From NCBI GenBank assembly GCA_964593455.1, contig CAZQHK010000016.1:37064-101063 (forward strand): a stretch of 64,000 bases of DNA, read 5' to 3'. Below the pieces are notes generated by a model. It had not been told where the DNA came from. It made no database searches and was given only the letters and a program-made list of their open reading frames with translations. The stretch is from CAZQHK01 sp964593455. Its GTDB lineage: Bacteria > Muiribacteriota > CAYSPT01. Each line of letters starts with the position of its first letter. Within the stretch, counting starts at the first letter, position 1. Below are positions 34,102-42,327 of the stretch, in pieces. The translations under genes were made by a program, and so were the position numbers.

Positions 34102-35172
34102 ATGGGACTCCTGTATACTGGAATGAAGATCTTTCATTTCAAAGATAAACTCGATTCTCTGCCCGCCGCCCACCAGGGAATTCTGCCACCGCTTCACGTG
34201 CGGATCAAACCTACCAACGTCTGCGCGCATAAGTGCCGCTACTGCGCCTACCGGATGGATAGTCTACAGCTTGGCCGGGACATGGAGGAGAGGGATACCA
34301 TTGCGCGGGACAAGATGCTTGAAATTCTGGACGACCTGATCGAAATGGGAGTACGGGCGGTTACGTTCAGCGGCGGTGGCGACCCGTTTTACTACCCGCA
34401 CCTCACCGAAGCGGTAAAGAAACTGGTTGCCAGCCCGGTCAAGTTTGCCTCTCTCACCAACGGTGCCCGGCTGGAGGATGAGCTGGCTGAACTTTTTGCT
34501 CACCACGCCACCTGGCTCAGGGTTTCCATCGACGGATGGGACGATTCGAGTTATGCCCGGTATCGCAATGTCCCTGAAGGAGAGTTCAGCCGGGTGATGA
34601 ATAACATGGAACGCTTTAAAGAACTGGCCGGACCGTGTTACCTGGGAGTGAGTTTTGTGGTGGATAAGGAGAACGCGTCTCACGTCTACGAATTCATCAT
34701 GAAGCTTCGCGATATCGGGGTGGACAGCGTCAAGGTGTCTCTCTGTATCGTCAGTAACAGCGGTCGGGAGAACAACGAGTATCATCAACCTCACTTCGAG
34801 CTCGTGCAGAGGCAGATAAACCGGGCGTATTCCGATATCCGGGACGAACGGTTGGAGATCTTCAACTCTTATCACCATGACCTGGAGACGTTTAAGAAAC
34901 GATACCGTTGGTGTCCCTACATCCAGATACTGCCGATTATCGGGGCCGATCTTAACGTTTACTCCTGCCAGGATAAAGCGTACAATCTCGAGGAAGGTCT
35001 GATCGGCTCTCTCAAGGAGTGTTCGTTCAAAGAGTTCTGGTATTCAGGTAAAGAGAAATTTTTCACTGTGGACCCGTCGTGTCACTGTAACCATCACTGT
35101 GTGGCGGACGAGCGCAACCGCAGAGTGCTGGAGTACCTGGACGCCGACCCGGACCACGTGGTTTTTGTGTGA
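34102..35172 (+). CDS. Radical SAM protein with SPASM-type C terminus
   Basis: The radical SAM motif is KPTNVCAHKCRYCAYRM (CxxxCxxC, about residue 40), then VTFSGGGDPFYYPHL. The C terminus is Cys-rich: WCPYIQILPII, YSCQDKAYNL, and CHCNHHCVADERN, a pattern for one or two extra iron-sulfur clusters. Similar enzymes carry out dehydrogenation, epimerisation or C-C chemistry on sugars and peptides. No small precursor peptide gene is seen nearby, which favours a sugar or small-molecule substrate. 356 residues; 11 bases after the methyltransferase. Confidence 0.85.
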   Translation: MGLLYTGMKIFHFKDKLDSLPAAHQGILPPLHVRIKPTNVCAHKCRYCAYRMDSLQLGRDMEERDTIARDKMLEILDDLIEMGVRAVTFSGGGDPFYYPHLTEAVKKLVASPVKFASLTNGARLEDELAELFAHHATWLRVSIDGWDDSSYARYRNVPEGEFSRVMNNMERFKELAGPCYLGVSFVVDKENASHVYEFIMKLRDIGVDSVKVSLCIVSNSGRENNEYHQPHFELVQRQINRAYSDIRDERLEIFNSYHHDLETFKKRYRWCPYIQILPIIGADLNVYSCQDKAYNLEEGLIGSLKECSFKEFWYSGKEKFFTVDPSCHCNHHCVADERNRRVLEYLDADPDHVVFV

Positions 35173-35187
35173 TTTGGAGGACCCAGA

Positions 35188-36285
35188 GTGAAAATTCCTT
35201 ATCGCGATCTCAGCGTCAAGGACCTGCGGCGTAAACGCGAACTTCTGGCGGCCGTGGAAAAGGTTCTCTCTCATGGCCGGATGATTCTCGGCCCGGAGGT
35301 CGGTCGGTTCGAGCAGCTGATGGCCGATTCATGCTCAAAACAGTATGCGGTGGGGGTCAGTTCCGGTACCGACGCCCTGTACCTGGCTCTTCGCAGCCTG
35401 GGAGTCGGGCCGGGAGACGAGGTAATCACCACGCCACTTTCCTGGATTGCCACCACCAATGCCATCGTTCAGTGCGGCGCCGAAGCGGTGTTCGTGGATA
35501 TCGGCGAGGATTTGAACATCGACGCCGATCTCATCAGTGAGGCCGTTACACCCCGGACCAGGGCCATACTGCCGGTACATTTTACCGGCCGTCTCTGTGC
35601 CATGGATACCATCCTGCATATTGCCGGGGAGCGAAATCTCCTGGTTATTGAAGATGCGGCCCAGGCTTTCGGGGCGCGCCGGGGAGAAAAGCAGGCGGGT
35701 TCTTTCGGGCATGCCGGCTGTTTCAGCATGAATCCCATGAAAATCTGGTGCGCCTGCGGTGAAGCCGGCGCCGTAGTGACCGATGACCGTGACGTGTATG
35801 AAAAGCTTTGTACGCTCAGGTACGCCGGTACGGTCAACAAGGAGGACTGCCATTACCCGAGCTTGAACGGGCGCATCGACACGGTGCAGGCAGCCATGCT
35901 GCTGGTGGATTTTAATTATCTTCCGGAAAAAATCGCACGGCGGCAGGAGATTGCCCGCGTTTACACCGAAGGTCTCCATGATTTGGTGGGTTGTCCGCGG
36001 GAAGACGGTTCTTACCATTGCTACTACTCTTACACGGTGCTGGCCGAAAAGCGGGAAAAGCTGGTTGAACACCTGTCCGGGAAGGGTATCGAAACGAAAG
36101 TTCAACATCCGATCCTGATACCCTACCACACTGCCTATAAGGATCGTACCTATCCTCCGCTGCCGGTGGCCGAGCGGTTGGTGAACCGGATTCTCTGTCT
36201 TCCCAACCAGGAAGACCTGTCCACAGAGGAGATCGATTACGTGATCGGTTCGGTTCGGGAGTTCTACGAGGGGCAGGCACCATGA
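35188..36285 (+). CDS. DegT/DnrJ/EryC1/StrS-family PLP aminotransferase
   Basis: A sugar aminotransferase that converts a keto sugar, usually nucleotide-linked, to an amino sugar. Blocks seen are VGVSSGTDALYLALRSLG, DEVITTPLSWIATTNAI, VIEDAAQAFGA (PLP-binding Asp) and SMNPMKIWCACGEAGAVVT with the Schiff-base Lys. LNGRIDTVQAAML and a C-terminal domain follow. Length 365 is standard. The Phe-His-x-x-Lys of many relatives is here Met-Asn-Pro-Met-Lys. The stop overlaps the cupin gene start by 4 bases. Confidence 0.9.
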   Translation: MKIPYRDLSVKDLRRKRELLAAVEKVLSHGRMILGPEVGRFEQLMADSCSKQYAVGVSSGTDALYLALRSLGVGPGDEVITTPLSWIATTNAIVQCGAEAVFVDIGEDLNIDADLISEAVTPRTRAILPVHFTGRLCAMDTILHIAGERNLLVIEDAAQAFGARRGEKQAGSFGHAGCFSMNPMKIWCACGEAGAVVTDDRDVYEKLCTLRYAGTVNKEDCHYPSLNGRIDTVQAAMLLVDFNYLPEKIARRQEIARVYTEGLHDLVGCPREDGSYHCYYSYTVLAEKREKLVEHLSGKGIETKVQHPILIPYHTAYKDRTYPPLPVAERLVNRILCLPNQEDLSTEEIDYVIGSVREFYEGQAP

Positions 36286-36815
36286 AATACCGGAAGGAGA
36301 ACGACGAGGTTTTTTACGCCGTCGGGGACTCCGTCCGTGTTACCCGGGCAGAAGTGGAGTTCGTTAAAACCGGGGCCCGGGACAGTATTCGGGGTCGTTT
36401 CCGTTTGTGCCTGCACTCCGATCCCGGGGCAAAAATACATCAAATGCTCATCGCCCATACCGGCGGTATCTATGTCCGCCCTCACAAGCATATCGGCCGG
36501 AGCGAGTCATTTCAGCTGATAGATGGGGCGCTTTGCGTAGTGGTGTTTGACTCTCGGGGAACGGTGACCGACGTGGTTTCAATGGACAATTCAGACGTCG
36601 GCTGTCCCTTTCTTTACCGTATTCCGGCAGACTGTTTTCACACGGTCCTGCTGCTCTCAAGCATGGTAGTGTTTCTCGAGACTACCGGTGGACCGTTTAA
36701 TCCTTCGGAAACGGTCTTTGCACCGTGGGCGCCACCGGTCGAAAAAAAAGATGAGCTTTCTCTATACAGGCAAAAACTCGATCTGGAGATAAATCAGTGG
36801 CCTGATAAGAAATGA
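36282..36815 (+). CDS. WbuC-like cupin-fold protein
   Basis: A 177-residue cupin. The pattern is CLHSDPGAKIHQMLIA, then YVRPHKHIGRSESFQLIDG, with the metal-type His pair in PHKH and a Glu in SES, followed by CVVVFDSRGTV. WbuC family proteins occur in O-antigen loci next to sugar aminotransferases; their role is not settled (isomerase or epimerase suggested). Last gene of the operon, overlapping the aminotransferase. Confidence 0.75.
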   Translation: MKYRKENDEVFYAVGDSVRVTRAEVEFVKTGARDSIRGRFRLCLHSDPGAKIHQMLIAHTGGIYVRPHKHIGRSESFQLIDGALCVVVFDSRGTVTDVVSMDNSDVGCPFLYRIPADCFHTVLLLSSMVVFLETTGGPFNPSETVFAPWAPPVEKKDELSLYRQKLDLEINQWPDKK

Positions 36816-36866
36816 TTTCTCACCTGCAAAAACATTATTCTGGTTACGTGTTCCGGATCAATTTGG

Positions 36867-36875
36867 TGATATAAT
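36867..36875 (+). promoter_or_regulatory. Extended -10 promoter of the sulfotransferase-like gene
   Basis: TGATATAAT, identical to the extended -10 of the ftsQ promoter. No clear -35. It lies 74 bases before ATG 36949. Confidence 0.5.
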
Positions 36876-36948
36876 CAGAACGATCTGTAAACGTGGTATC
36901 TTTGTTGCAAAGTCAGGTTTGGAAGACCCTGATAAGGAGATTTCCCGG

Positions 36949-37920
36949 ATGAATTGGTTCTACATGAAACTCCAGCCGAAAGATGAGGATGATGTGCTCT
37001 TCGTTCATTACGGGTTACCCCGGACGGGAAGTTCTACCATCCGGTTTCTCATCCGCCGCTACTGCAACCTTCTCGGACTGAAATGGGAATCTTTCGAGGC
37101 GCAAAACGCGGTAGTCAATCCCGGTTGTAAATATCTGCTGGTTGAAATCCCGTATCCTGTTCATCTGGCCACCAACCGGGAATGCCGTTATATAACGACG
37201 CTGAGAGATCCGGTCAAAGCGGTGTGTTCCTGGTATTTCTGGCTCACCAGGATCGGCCGGAAAATCACTCTGGAAGACTATGTCCGGCAATTACCGAAAT
37301 CCTATAATCTCATGTCGCGCTGGCTCATAAGGCTCAATGATGAAACCGTGAGCGAAATGAATCGCGCTCAACCGGATTTTATGAACGACACGACAGGATT
37401 TTTCAATGATATTCCTGATGATGAGTTGTACAAAGCAGCTCTCGAGGCAATAGAAAGCAAGATATCATTGATCGGTATCCTGGAGCAGTTCGAGGATTTT
37501 TCTTTTGCTATGCTCGACTTGTTTGCCTGGAAGATTCTGCCTGTCTATAGCCGGACGAATTACAGTATAAAACCCAGAGATTGGTCATTTAACCGTCTCG
37601 AAAAATCGATGAAAAAGAAGATTATGTCCTCTTCAGCTGTGGACAGGCGCGTGTTTTCTTATGTGAGGAAACGTTTTCGGGATGTGTCTGCGGATGTGCG
37701 GAATAAGTATGGTAACGAGATCGAGAAATACCGTTCCTTCTGCCGCCAATTGGATGATTTTATCGTTCGAGAAAAAGGACTGGTTTTGGAAGATGGGAAT
37801 ATCGTCTCTCAAAACTGGGAACAAACCGTTGTAGAAAAGCCTATAGGCATCGAAATAAAAGCCTCGATACAGAAGCAGTTGGGAATAATCATGGCAGAGG
37901 ATTGGTTACCTATTATCTAA
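36949..37920 (+). CDS. Sulfotransferase-like P-loop protein
   Basis: Residues about 18-40 read VLFVHYGLPRTGSSTIRFLI, matching the 5'-phosphosulfate loop of PAPS-dependent sulfotransferases (usually PKTGTSTL or PRSGTT). Later YITTLRDPVKAVCSWYFW matches the 3'-phosphate site (RDPxxRxxS). The remainder is helical and not recognised. It could sulfate the glycan built by the preceding genes. ATG 36949 (MNWFYMKLQ) is set by AAGGAG 9 bases upstream; TTG 36919 is a poorer start. It has its own promoter. Codon use and base composition drift toward AT compared with the operon before it. Confidence 0.65.
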   Translation: MNWFYMKLQPKDEDDVLFVHYGLPRTGSSTIRFLIRRYCNLLGLKWESFEAQNAVVNPGCKYLLVEIPYPVHLATNRECRYITTLRDPVKAVCSWYFWLTRIGRKITLEDYVRQLPKSYNLMSRWLIRLNDETVSEMNRAQPDFMNDTTGFFNDIPDDELYKAALEAIESKISLIGILEQFEDFSFAMLDLFAWKILPVYSRTNYSIKPRDWSFNRLEKSMKKKIMSSSAVDRRVFSYVRKRFRDVSADVRNKYGNEIEKYRSFCRQLDDFIVREKGLVLEDGNIVSQNWEQTVVEKPIGIEIKASIQKQLGIIMAEDWLPII

Positions 37921-38024
37921 CAGTACCGAACCTTCCGAGTCATTTGACGGCTTGACCTGCTAATCCAGCTTACTTTCCACATTCCTTAACTGATCTTCTG
38001 GAATCTCTACATAGAATGAGAACC

Positions 38025-38209
38025 TAGCCTGGATATTTCACCAGTCTTCCTGCTGCGGCCACGGATGCACCCGCATCTTCTGCGTTGTGCTCGGTCGCCT
38101 GTCCTCGACGTATCGCAGAGGATACGTCTGCGGAAGGCTCGGTTGCACGCCTTGAATTTGCAGGCACCTCCGCGACCTCGCTACGGAAACTCGTGAAATA
38201 TCCGGGCTA
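38025..38209. repeat. 185-bp inverted-ended repeat, copy 2 (left edge of protease island)
   Basis: Ends TAGCCTGGATATTTCACCAG and CTCGTGAAATATCCGGGCTA. The interior has CTTCTGCGTTGTGCTCGG, CGACGTATCGCAGAGGATACG and TGCGGAAGGC. Same orientation as copy 3. Its right end supplies the TAG stop of the pmbA-like gene read leftward. The 104 bases between the sulfotransferase stop and this element show nothing notable. Confidence 0.85.
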
Positions 38210-39607
38210 GGCCGAAACCGAGACATCGTCCACCAGTATCGCGGGACAGAAGATATTGTTGCTGGCCTGGTAAGGTGTGTCTCCCAACGCCAGCAGGTGG
38301 TTGAGATCTTCCAGGATATTGCCCGATACCATGGTGTTCTTCACGCGGCCGGCGAGCTGCCCGTTCTTGATCCGGTATCCGAGATAGACATTCACCGAGT
38401 AATCCCCGTTTTGAATATCGCCCCGGCCGGCGCCCATGACCTGGTTCACGAGCAGACCATCGTCCACCATGCGGATAATCTCTTCGAGCGGGGCAGGTCC
38501 TGGAGAGACGGTTATATTGCTGATGGTGGTGTGCGGCATGACGGCAAAACTGGTACCGCCGCTGCGGCTTCTCCGGTACCCGTTGCCGGTGGGTGGGATT
38601 TTGAGACGCGCGGCGGTCTCCAGATCGCAGATAATCGAGCTGGGAATGCCGTTTTCTACCAGGACGGTCCGCCGTGACGGCGTTCCCTCGTCGTCAAAGG
38701 GCGAGCTTCCGGGTAGAAAATCCATGGTGCTGTCATCCACCACCGTCAGGTTTGAGCTGAAGGTTTCCTTATCCATCCTGGATTGCAGGATGGAGATACC
38801 TTCCAGAAAACTCCGGCCGTTCACGGCCGCCAACAGCGGCAGCAAAATGGCATTTATCGCCGATCCGGTAAAAAGCACCGGACATTGTCCGGTGCTCATG
38901 GAGCTTATTTCGCGGGCCAGTTGAACTTTTTCCACGAGTTTCCGGGCCACACCCGCTAAATGCTCGGGGTCCCAACGGCAGGAGTAAGAACTCTCGGAAC
39001 AGGAGAGAATGTCACCTTCTTTTACGAGTTTAGCCGAGACGAATACCACTACCAGGCTCTGGAGATAGCTCCCTTTCAAAGCCTGGTTGTTTCTTACCGA
39101 TTTGAGCTCGAACACGCGATACACATCAGCCAGGACATTGGCGTCGGGTAGATCTTTCAGCACCCGGTCGACGACCTCCCGGCCGATATCAATGAGACTG
39201 TTGATGTCCTGGTCCGCCACCTCCCGGTCGAAGGTTTTGACCGGAGAAAAAGAGGTGGCCGGGGTCAGGAACGAGGCTGCCGAGGTGGGACCGAGCGGGG
39301 CCATTTCCAAAGCCAGCAGGAGCGCTTCCATCAATCGGCTGGACTCGGTGGTGGAGGCGATTCCCATGCGTCCGTCCCGTAAAACTCTGAGTCCCCAGCC
39401 TTCGGACTCCTTGTGTTGGCTCTGTTTGAGGTCGCGGTTCTCAAAGCTGAAATGATCCAAATCCCGCGTTTCATAAAAAATTTCCAGGGATGTCCCCCGG
39501 GCCCTGGCGGCTTCTTCAAGCCCCGCGTAGAGAACTTCACGGGCCTGCTCGTTTTTCAGGGTGCTTTCGTTTCCTTGAATCTCCGTCATCTGCTTCATGT
39601 CCTTCAC
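38207..39607 (-). CDS. TldE/PmbA-family protein (first pair)
   Basis: TldE is the non-metal partner of TldD; together they form a heterodimeric protease that degrades unfolded peptides such as microcin B17 precursor and CcdA in E. coli. This protein has the family layout and lacks HExxxH, as expected. Family blocks are PVLFTGSAINAILLPLLAAV, STMDFLPGSSPFDDEGTPSR and the C-terminal LGYRIKNGQLAGRVKNTMVS. The frame is open from 39631. GTG 39607 (MKDMKQMTEIQG) is chosen because GGAGG, inside the end of tldD, lies 8 bases upstream. It overlaps or abuts the tldD stop, so the two are translated together. Confidence 0.85.
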   Translation of the reverse strand: MKDMKQMTEIQGNESTLKNEQAREVLYAGLEEAARARGTSLEIFYETRDLDHFSFENRDLKQSQHKESEGWGLRVLRDGRMGIASTTESSRLMEALLLALEMAPLGPTSAASFLTPATSFSPVKTFDREVADQDINSLIDIGREVVDRVLKDLPDANVLADVYRVFELKSVRNNQALKGSYLQSLVVVFVSAKLVKEGDILSCSESSYSCRWDPEHLAGVARKLVEKVQLAREISSMSTGQCPVLFTGSAINAILLPLLAAVNGRSFLEGISILQSRMDKETFSSNLTVVDDSTMDFLPGSSPFDDEGTPSRRTVLVENGIPSSIICDLETAARLKIPPTGNGYRRSRSGGTSFAVMPHTTISNITVSPGPAPLEEIIRMVDDGLLVNQVMGAGRGDIQNGDYSVNVYLGYRIKNGQLAGRVKNTMVSGNILEDLNHLLALGDTPYQASNNIFCPAILVDDVSVSA

Positions 39608-39608
39608 G

Positions 39609-40970
39609 TTACATGCCTCCAACCACGACATCCCTGATCATCAGGGCCGGGCATCCCTTTGAACGGGGCAGGGGAAACTGTCCGCCTTTCCCGCATCCAC
39701 CGCCTTCGCTCCAGACTATCTCGTCGCCGACGGCCTCGATGTTTTTGAGCGATTCGAACACGTTTCCGGTCAGCATCACATTACGCACCGGTTCCGCTAT
39801 TTTGCCTTTTCTGATCATGTATCCATGCTGGGCCCTGAACGTAAACATCTCCTGCGAGGTCTGGCCGCCGGTGGTGCCGCAGGCCAGTATACCCAGTTTT
39901 ATGTCGCCGATCATCTCGTCCAAACTGGTATCACCCGGTTCCACAAACGTATTGGTCATCCGCACCAGCGGTGAGAATCGGTGGTCAAGGGCCCGTGCGT
40001 TTCCGGTAACGGGTTCATCCATCCTGAAAGAGGTCTCCCGCGAATGCATCCGGCCAACCAGTTCCCCTTCCCGTATCAGGTAGGTTTTTTTGGACGGGAC
40101 ACCTTCATCGTCGTAGAGATAGGACCCCCGGTGTCCCGGGATAGCGGCTCCATCACCGATGTTCAGAGTCGATGGCCCGAACCTGGTACCGATCGAGAGC
40201 AGTTCGCAGAGCCGCTTGTTGTTGCAGACCGAGTCCCCCTCCGACAGGTGTCCGAAAGCTTCGTGAATGAAGGTACCGGCCAGGTAGGGATCGAGCACTA
40301 CCGGATAACGGCCTCCTTTGACCGGGGAAGCCGAGAGCATATTCACGGACCGTTTGACGATCTCTTCCACCTGGTCGTGGCGTGATTCGAACATTTTGCC
40401 GGCTTCGATGGTTCCAAAACTCATGATGGCTTTTTGAATGGTGTCGTAGCGTCGGGCTAAAGCGCTGGCGCTCATGGTATAGTCGGCTTTCTCCTGGGAT
40501 ACCAGGCAGCCGTCGGAGGTTAGAATCGTTACTTTTTTAAACACGTCATGGTAAGCGACGACGGAACTTTCTATGGCCGGCCGGTGAGAGAAAATTATCC
40601 CGTTATAGTCTTCCAGCATGGAGAGTTTGCGGGCCAGTAGTATCCGCCGTGGATCGTCCTCGGGTTTGATTTTTATCTGGGCTACCTCCCGGAGAACCGG
40701 TGCCAGGCCTGTCTTCTGGGCGGCTACGCATCGGGCCATCCGGTCGGCCAGGCGGATATTATACTCCAGATTCTTCAGATTGTTGAACGAGGAAAATCCC
40801 CATCCTCCTTCGTGGAAGACCCGGACATTACCGCCCACGAAGGTGCTTTCCGTCAATTTTTCCAGTTTCTCGCTTCTGAAAAGAATCTCGGTGGTATCGT
40901 ATTCCTCTATCCGGATTTCAATGTAGTCGGCCTTGATAGACCGGATAGCGTCCACCACATGGTTCTCCAC
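39609..40970 (-). CDS. tldD: TldD-family metalloprotease (first pair)
   Basis: Zinc metallopeptidase. The catalytic HEAFGH (H236-E-x-x-x-H241) is followed by LSEGD, the TldD signature, then YLYDDEGVPSKKTYLIREG. The C-terminal half has ACGTTGGQTSQEMFTFRAQ and GGCGKGGQFPLPRSKG, with Cys positions used as the third zinc ligand in the family. Length 453 is normal. GTG 40970 (MENHVVDAI) is set by GGAG 9 bases upstream. It is the first gene of a leftward two-gene operon with its TldE partner and diverges from the proteasome-like genes. Confidence 0.92.
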   Translation of the reverse strand: MENHVVDAIRSIKADYIEIRIEEYDTTEILFRSEKLEKLTESTFVGGNVRVFHEGGWGFSSFNNLKNLEYNIRLADRMARCVAAQKTGLAPVLREVAQIKIKPEDDPRRILLARKLSMLEDYNGIIFSHRPAIESSVVAYHDVFKKVTILTSDGCLVSQEKADYTMSASALARRYDTIQKAIMSFGTIEAGKMFESRHDQVEEIVKRSVNMLSASPVKGGRYPVVLDPYLAGTFIHEAFGHLSEGDSVCNNKRLCELLSIGTRFGPSTLNIGDGAAIPGHRGSYLYDDEGVPSKKTYLIREGELVGRMHSRETSFRMDEPVTGNARALDHRFSPLVRMTNTFVEPGDTSLDEMIGDIKLGILACGTTGGQTSQEMFTFRAQHGYMIRKGKIAEPVRNVMLTGNVFESLKNIEAVGDEIVWSEGGGCGKGGQFPLPRSKGCPALMIRDVVVGGM

Positions 40971-41238
40971 GGTACCGGGTCTCCTTTCATGATTTTTAGC
41001 GCTCTCGTTCAGGAGAAGCTATGATACCATGAATAGACAGCCACTCCTTGATCCGTTTAATCATTATCTCTCCGAAGTTAAACTCATCTTCATTTTACTG
41101 TGCTGCGGGGTCGACGTCAATTTTGAATGCAGGGAGGGCTTAAACCACTTCCAAAGAGTAGGCCGATGTGCTACAATTAGGCCTTCATTCAGACCGTGTT
41201 TTATTTGGAATTATTTATCTTGAGAGGAGCGTACCCAT
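40971..41238. other. Divergent intergenic region of the protease island
   Basis: 268 bp without a supported gene. It contains the rightward extended -10 at 41169-41177 and a possible leftward -10 (TATCAT) near 41025. No palindrome long enough to call an operator was seen. Confidence 0.5.
41169..41177 (+). promoter_or_regulatory. Extended -10 promoter of the proteasome-like genes
   Basis: TGCTACAAT (TGN plus TACAAT), with TTCCAA 18 bp upstream as a weak -35. A GAGAGGAG ribosome site follows before ATG 41239. Confidence 0.5.
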
Positions 41239-42327
41239 ATGCCGATTGTGAACGCTCTGCGGTTTGACTATAAACGTGGAGCTATCTTAAGCGACGAAGA
41301 ATACTGGCATCGCCGCCGCCGCCGGACATTTTTCTCCGAGAATCTTCACAATATTGTTCCTGAACAAATTTCAGACAAAACGGGACTTGAAGCTGTGTTG
41401 GGCGGGGCCGGGAGTCCTACCTTCTTTCTTGATGTGGTCCGGACGGTTCGCTCCCGGTTGGCGGTCTATCTGCCGGAAAACGGGGAAGAACTGAAAGAAG
41501 GCGCTCCTTCCACCCTTGAAGAGTTGGGAAAGATCGTTCTCGAGGAACTGCACAAAGCGCTGAAACGACGCCTGGAGAACGTGATTCGTCTCTACTTCGG
41601 ATTTGGGATGGATGATCTTAACCAGGGATCTTTTGATTTCAACGGCGAGTCGGTGGAGATTCTTCAGGACCTGGTTAAGAAGGAAGCCAGGGAGGTTTCT
41701 TCGGGAAAAGGAAAAGTGTCGTTTATCAACGACCTGATCGAGAGTCGGGGAGTGCTTTTCGGTTATGATGAAAAGAAAGGCGTCACCTGTTATTACATTA
41801 ACGTCAAAGAAGGCGTTCTCTCCGTCACTTCGGGCGGTTTTGAAGCAATCGGCAACGGTAAGTACGCTTCGGGAATCACGTTTGCCGAGTTCCTGAACGG
41901 TAAGATACTGGACGAGCGCCGAGGCGGATTTGACCCGGTGGAAGGAATGATTGTCCTGCTTAAATCCGGCCTGGCCGCGGTACAGTATTTCAGCGAAGTA
42001 GGCGGAGCCTTCAATATCATCTACCTCGACAATACGGCCGGCTCCCACGCCGAGCGTTATCGTGAAATCCCGTATCATACCACCACGCTGGCTGCTGAAA
42101 TTGTCACCGCTATGGAGTGCGGCGCTTTAGACTACGAGAAAGCATATAACCTGATGGGTTCCTTGATGTTTGGCGGATCTTCCGTGGAGAAAGTTGAAAA
42201 GGAACTCTTTGCTTCCGTTCCCGACGCCGATCGTCTCCATCTGCTGTTGGAGGGCTACAAACTCAGTCAACTGGAGGTACAGGATCGCAAATCTATCGGA
42301 CATACCGGAGAGGAAGCGGGCCAATGA
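41239..42327 (+). CDS. Proteasome-beta-like subunit without the catalytic Thr
   Basis: A 362-residue protein with the edges of a proteasome (Ntn-hydrolase) fold. The N-terminal strands MPIVNALRFD and RGAILSDEE match the TxxVGI / GVVLAxDxR pattern of beta subunits and align residue for residue with the next gene. The C-terminal half has LFGYDEKKGVTCYYINVKEG, FEAIGNGKYASG and GFDPVEGMIVLLKSGL, matching strands, the GxG turn and the following helix. Residue 2 is Pro, not Thr, and no Lys occupies the Lys33 position, so it should be inactive. A ~100-residue helical insert and a basic run (HRRRRRT) after strand 2 are not usual. Recognition is by pattern, without a database search. Confidence 0.6.
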   Translation: MPIVNALRFDYKRGAILSDEEYWHRRRRRTFFSENLHNIVPEQISDKTGLEAVLGGAGSPTFFLDVVRTVRSRLAVYLPENGEELKEGAPSTLEELGKIVLEELHKALKRRLENVIRLYFGFGMDDLNQGSFDFNGESVEILQDLVKKEAREVSSGKGKVSFINDLIESRGVLFGYDEKKGVTCYYINVKEGVLSVTSGGFEAIGNGKYASGITFAEFLNGKILDERRGGFDPVEGMIVLLKSGLAAVQYFSEVGGAFNIIYLDNTAGSHAERYREIPYHTTTLAAEIVTAMECGALDYEKAYNLMGSLMFGGSSVEKVEKELFASVPDADRLHLLLEGYKLSQLEVQDRKSIGHTGEEAGQ

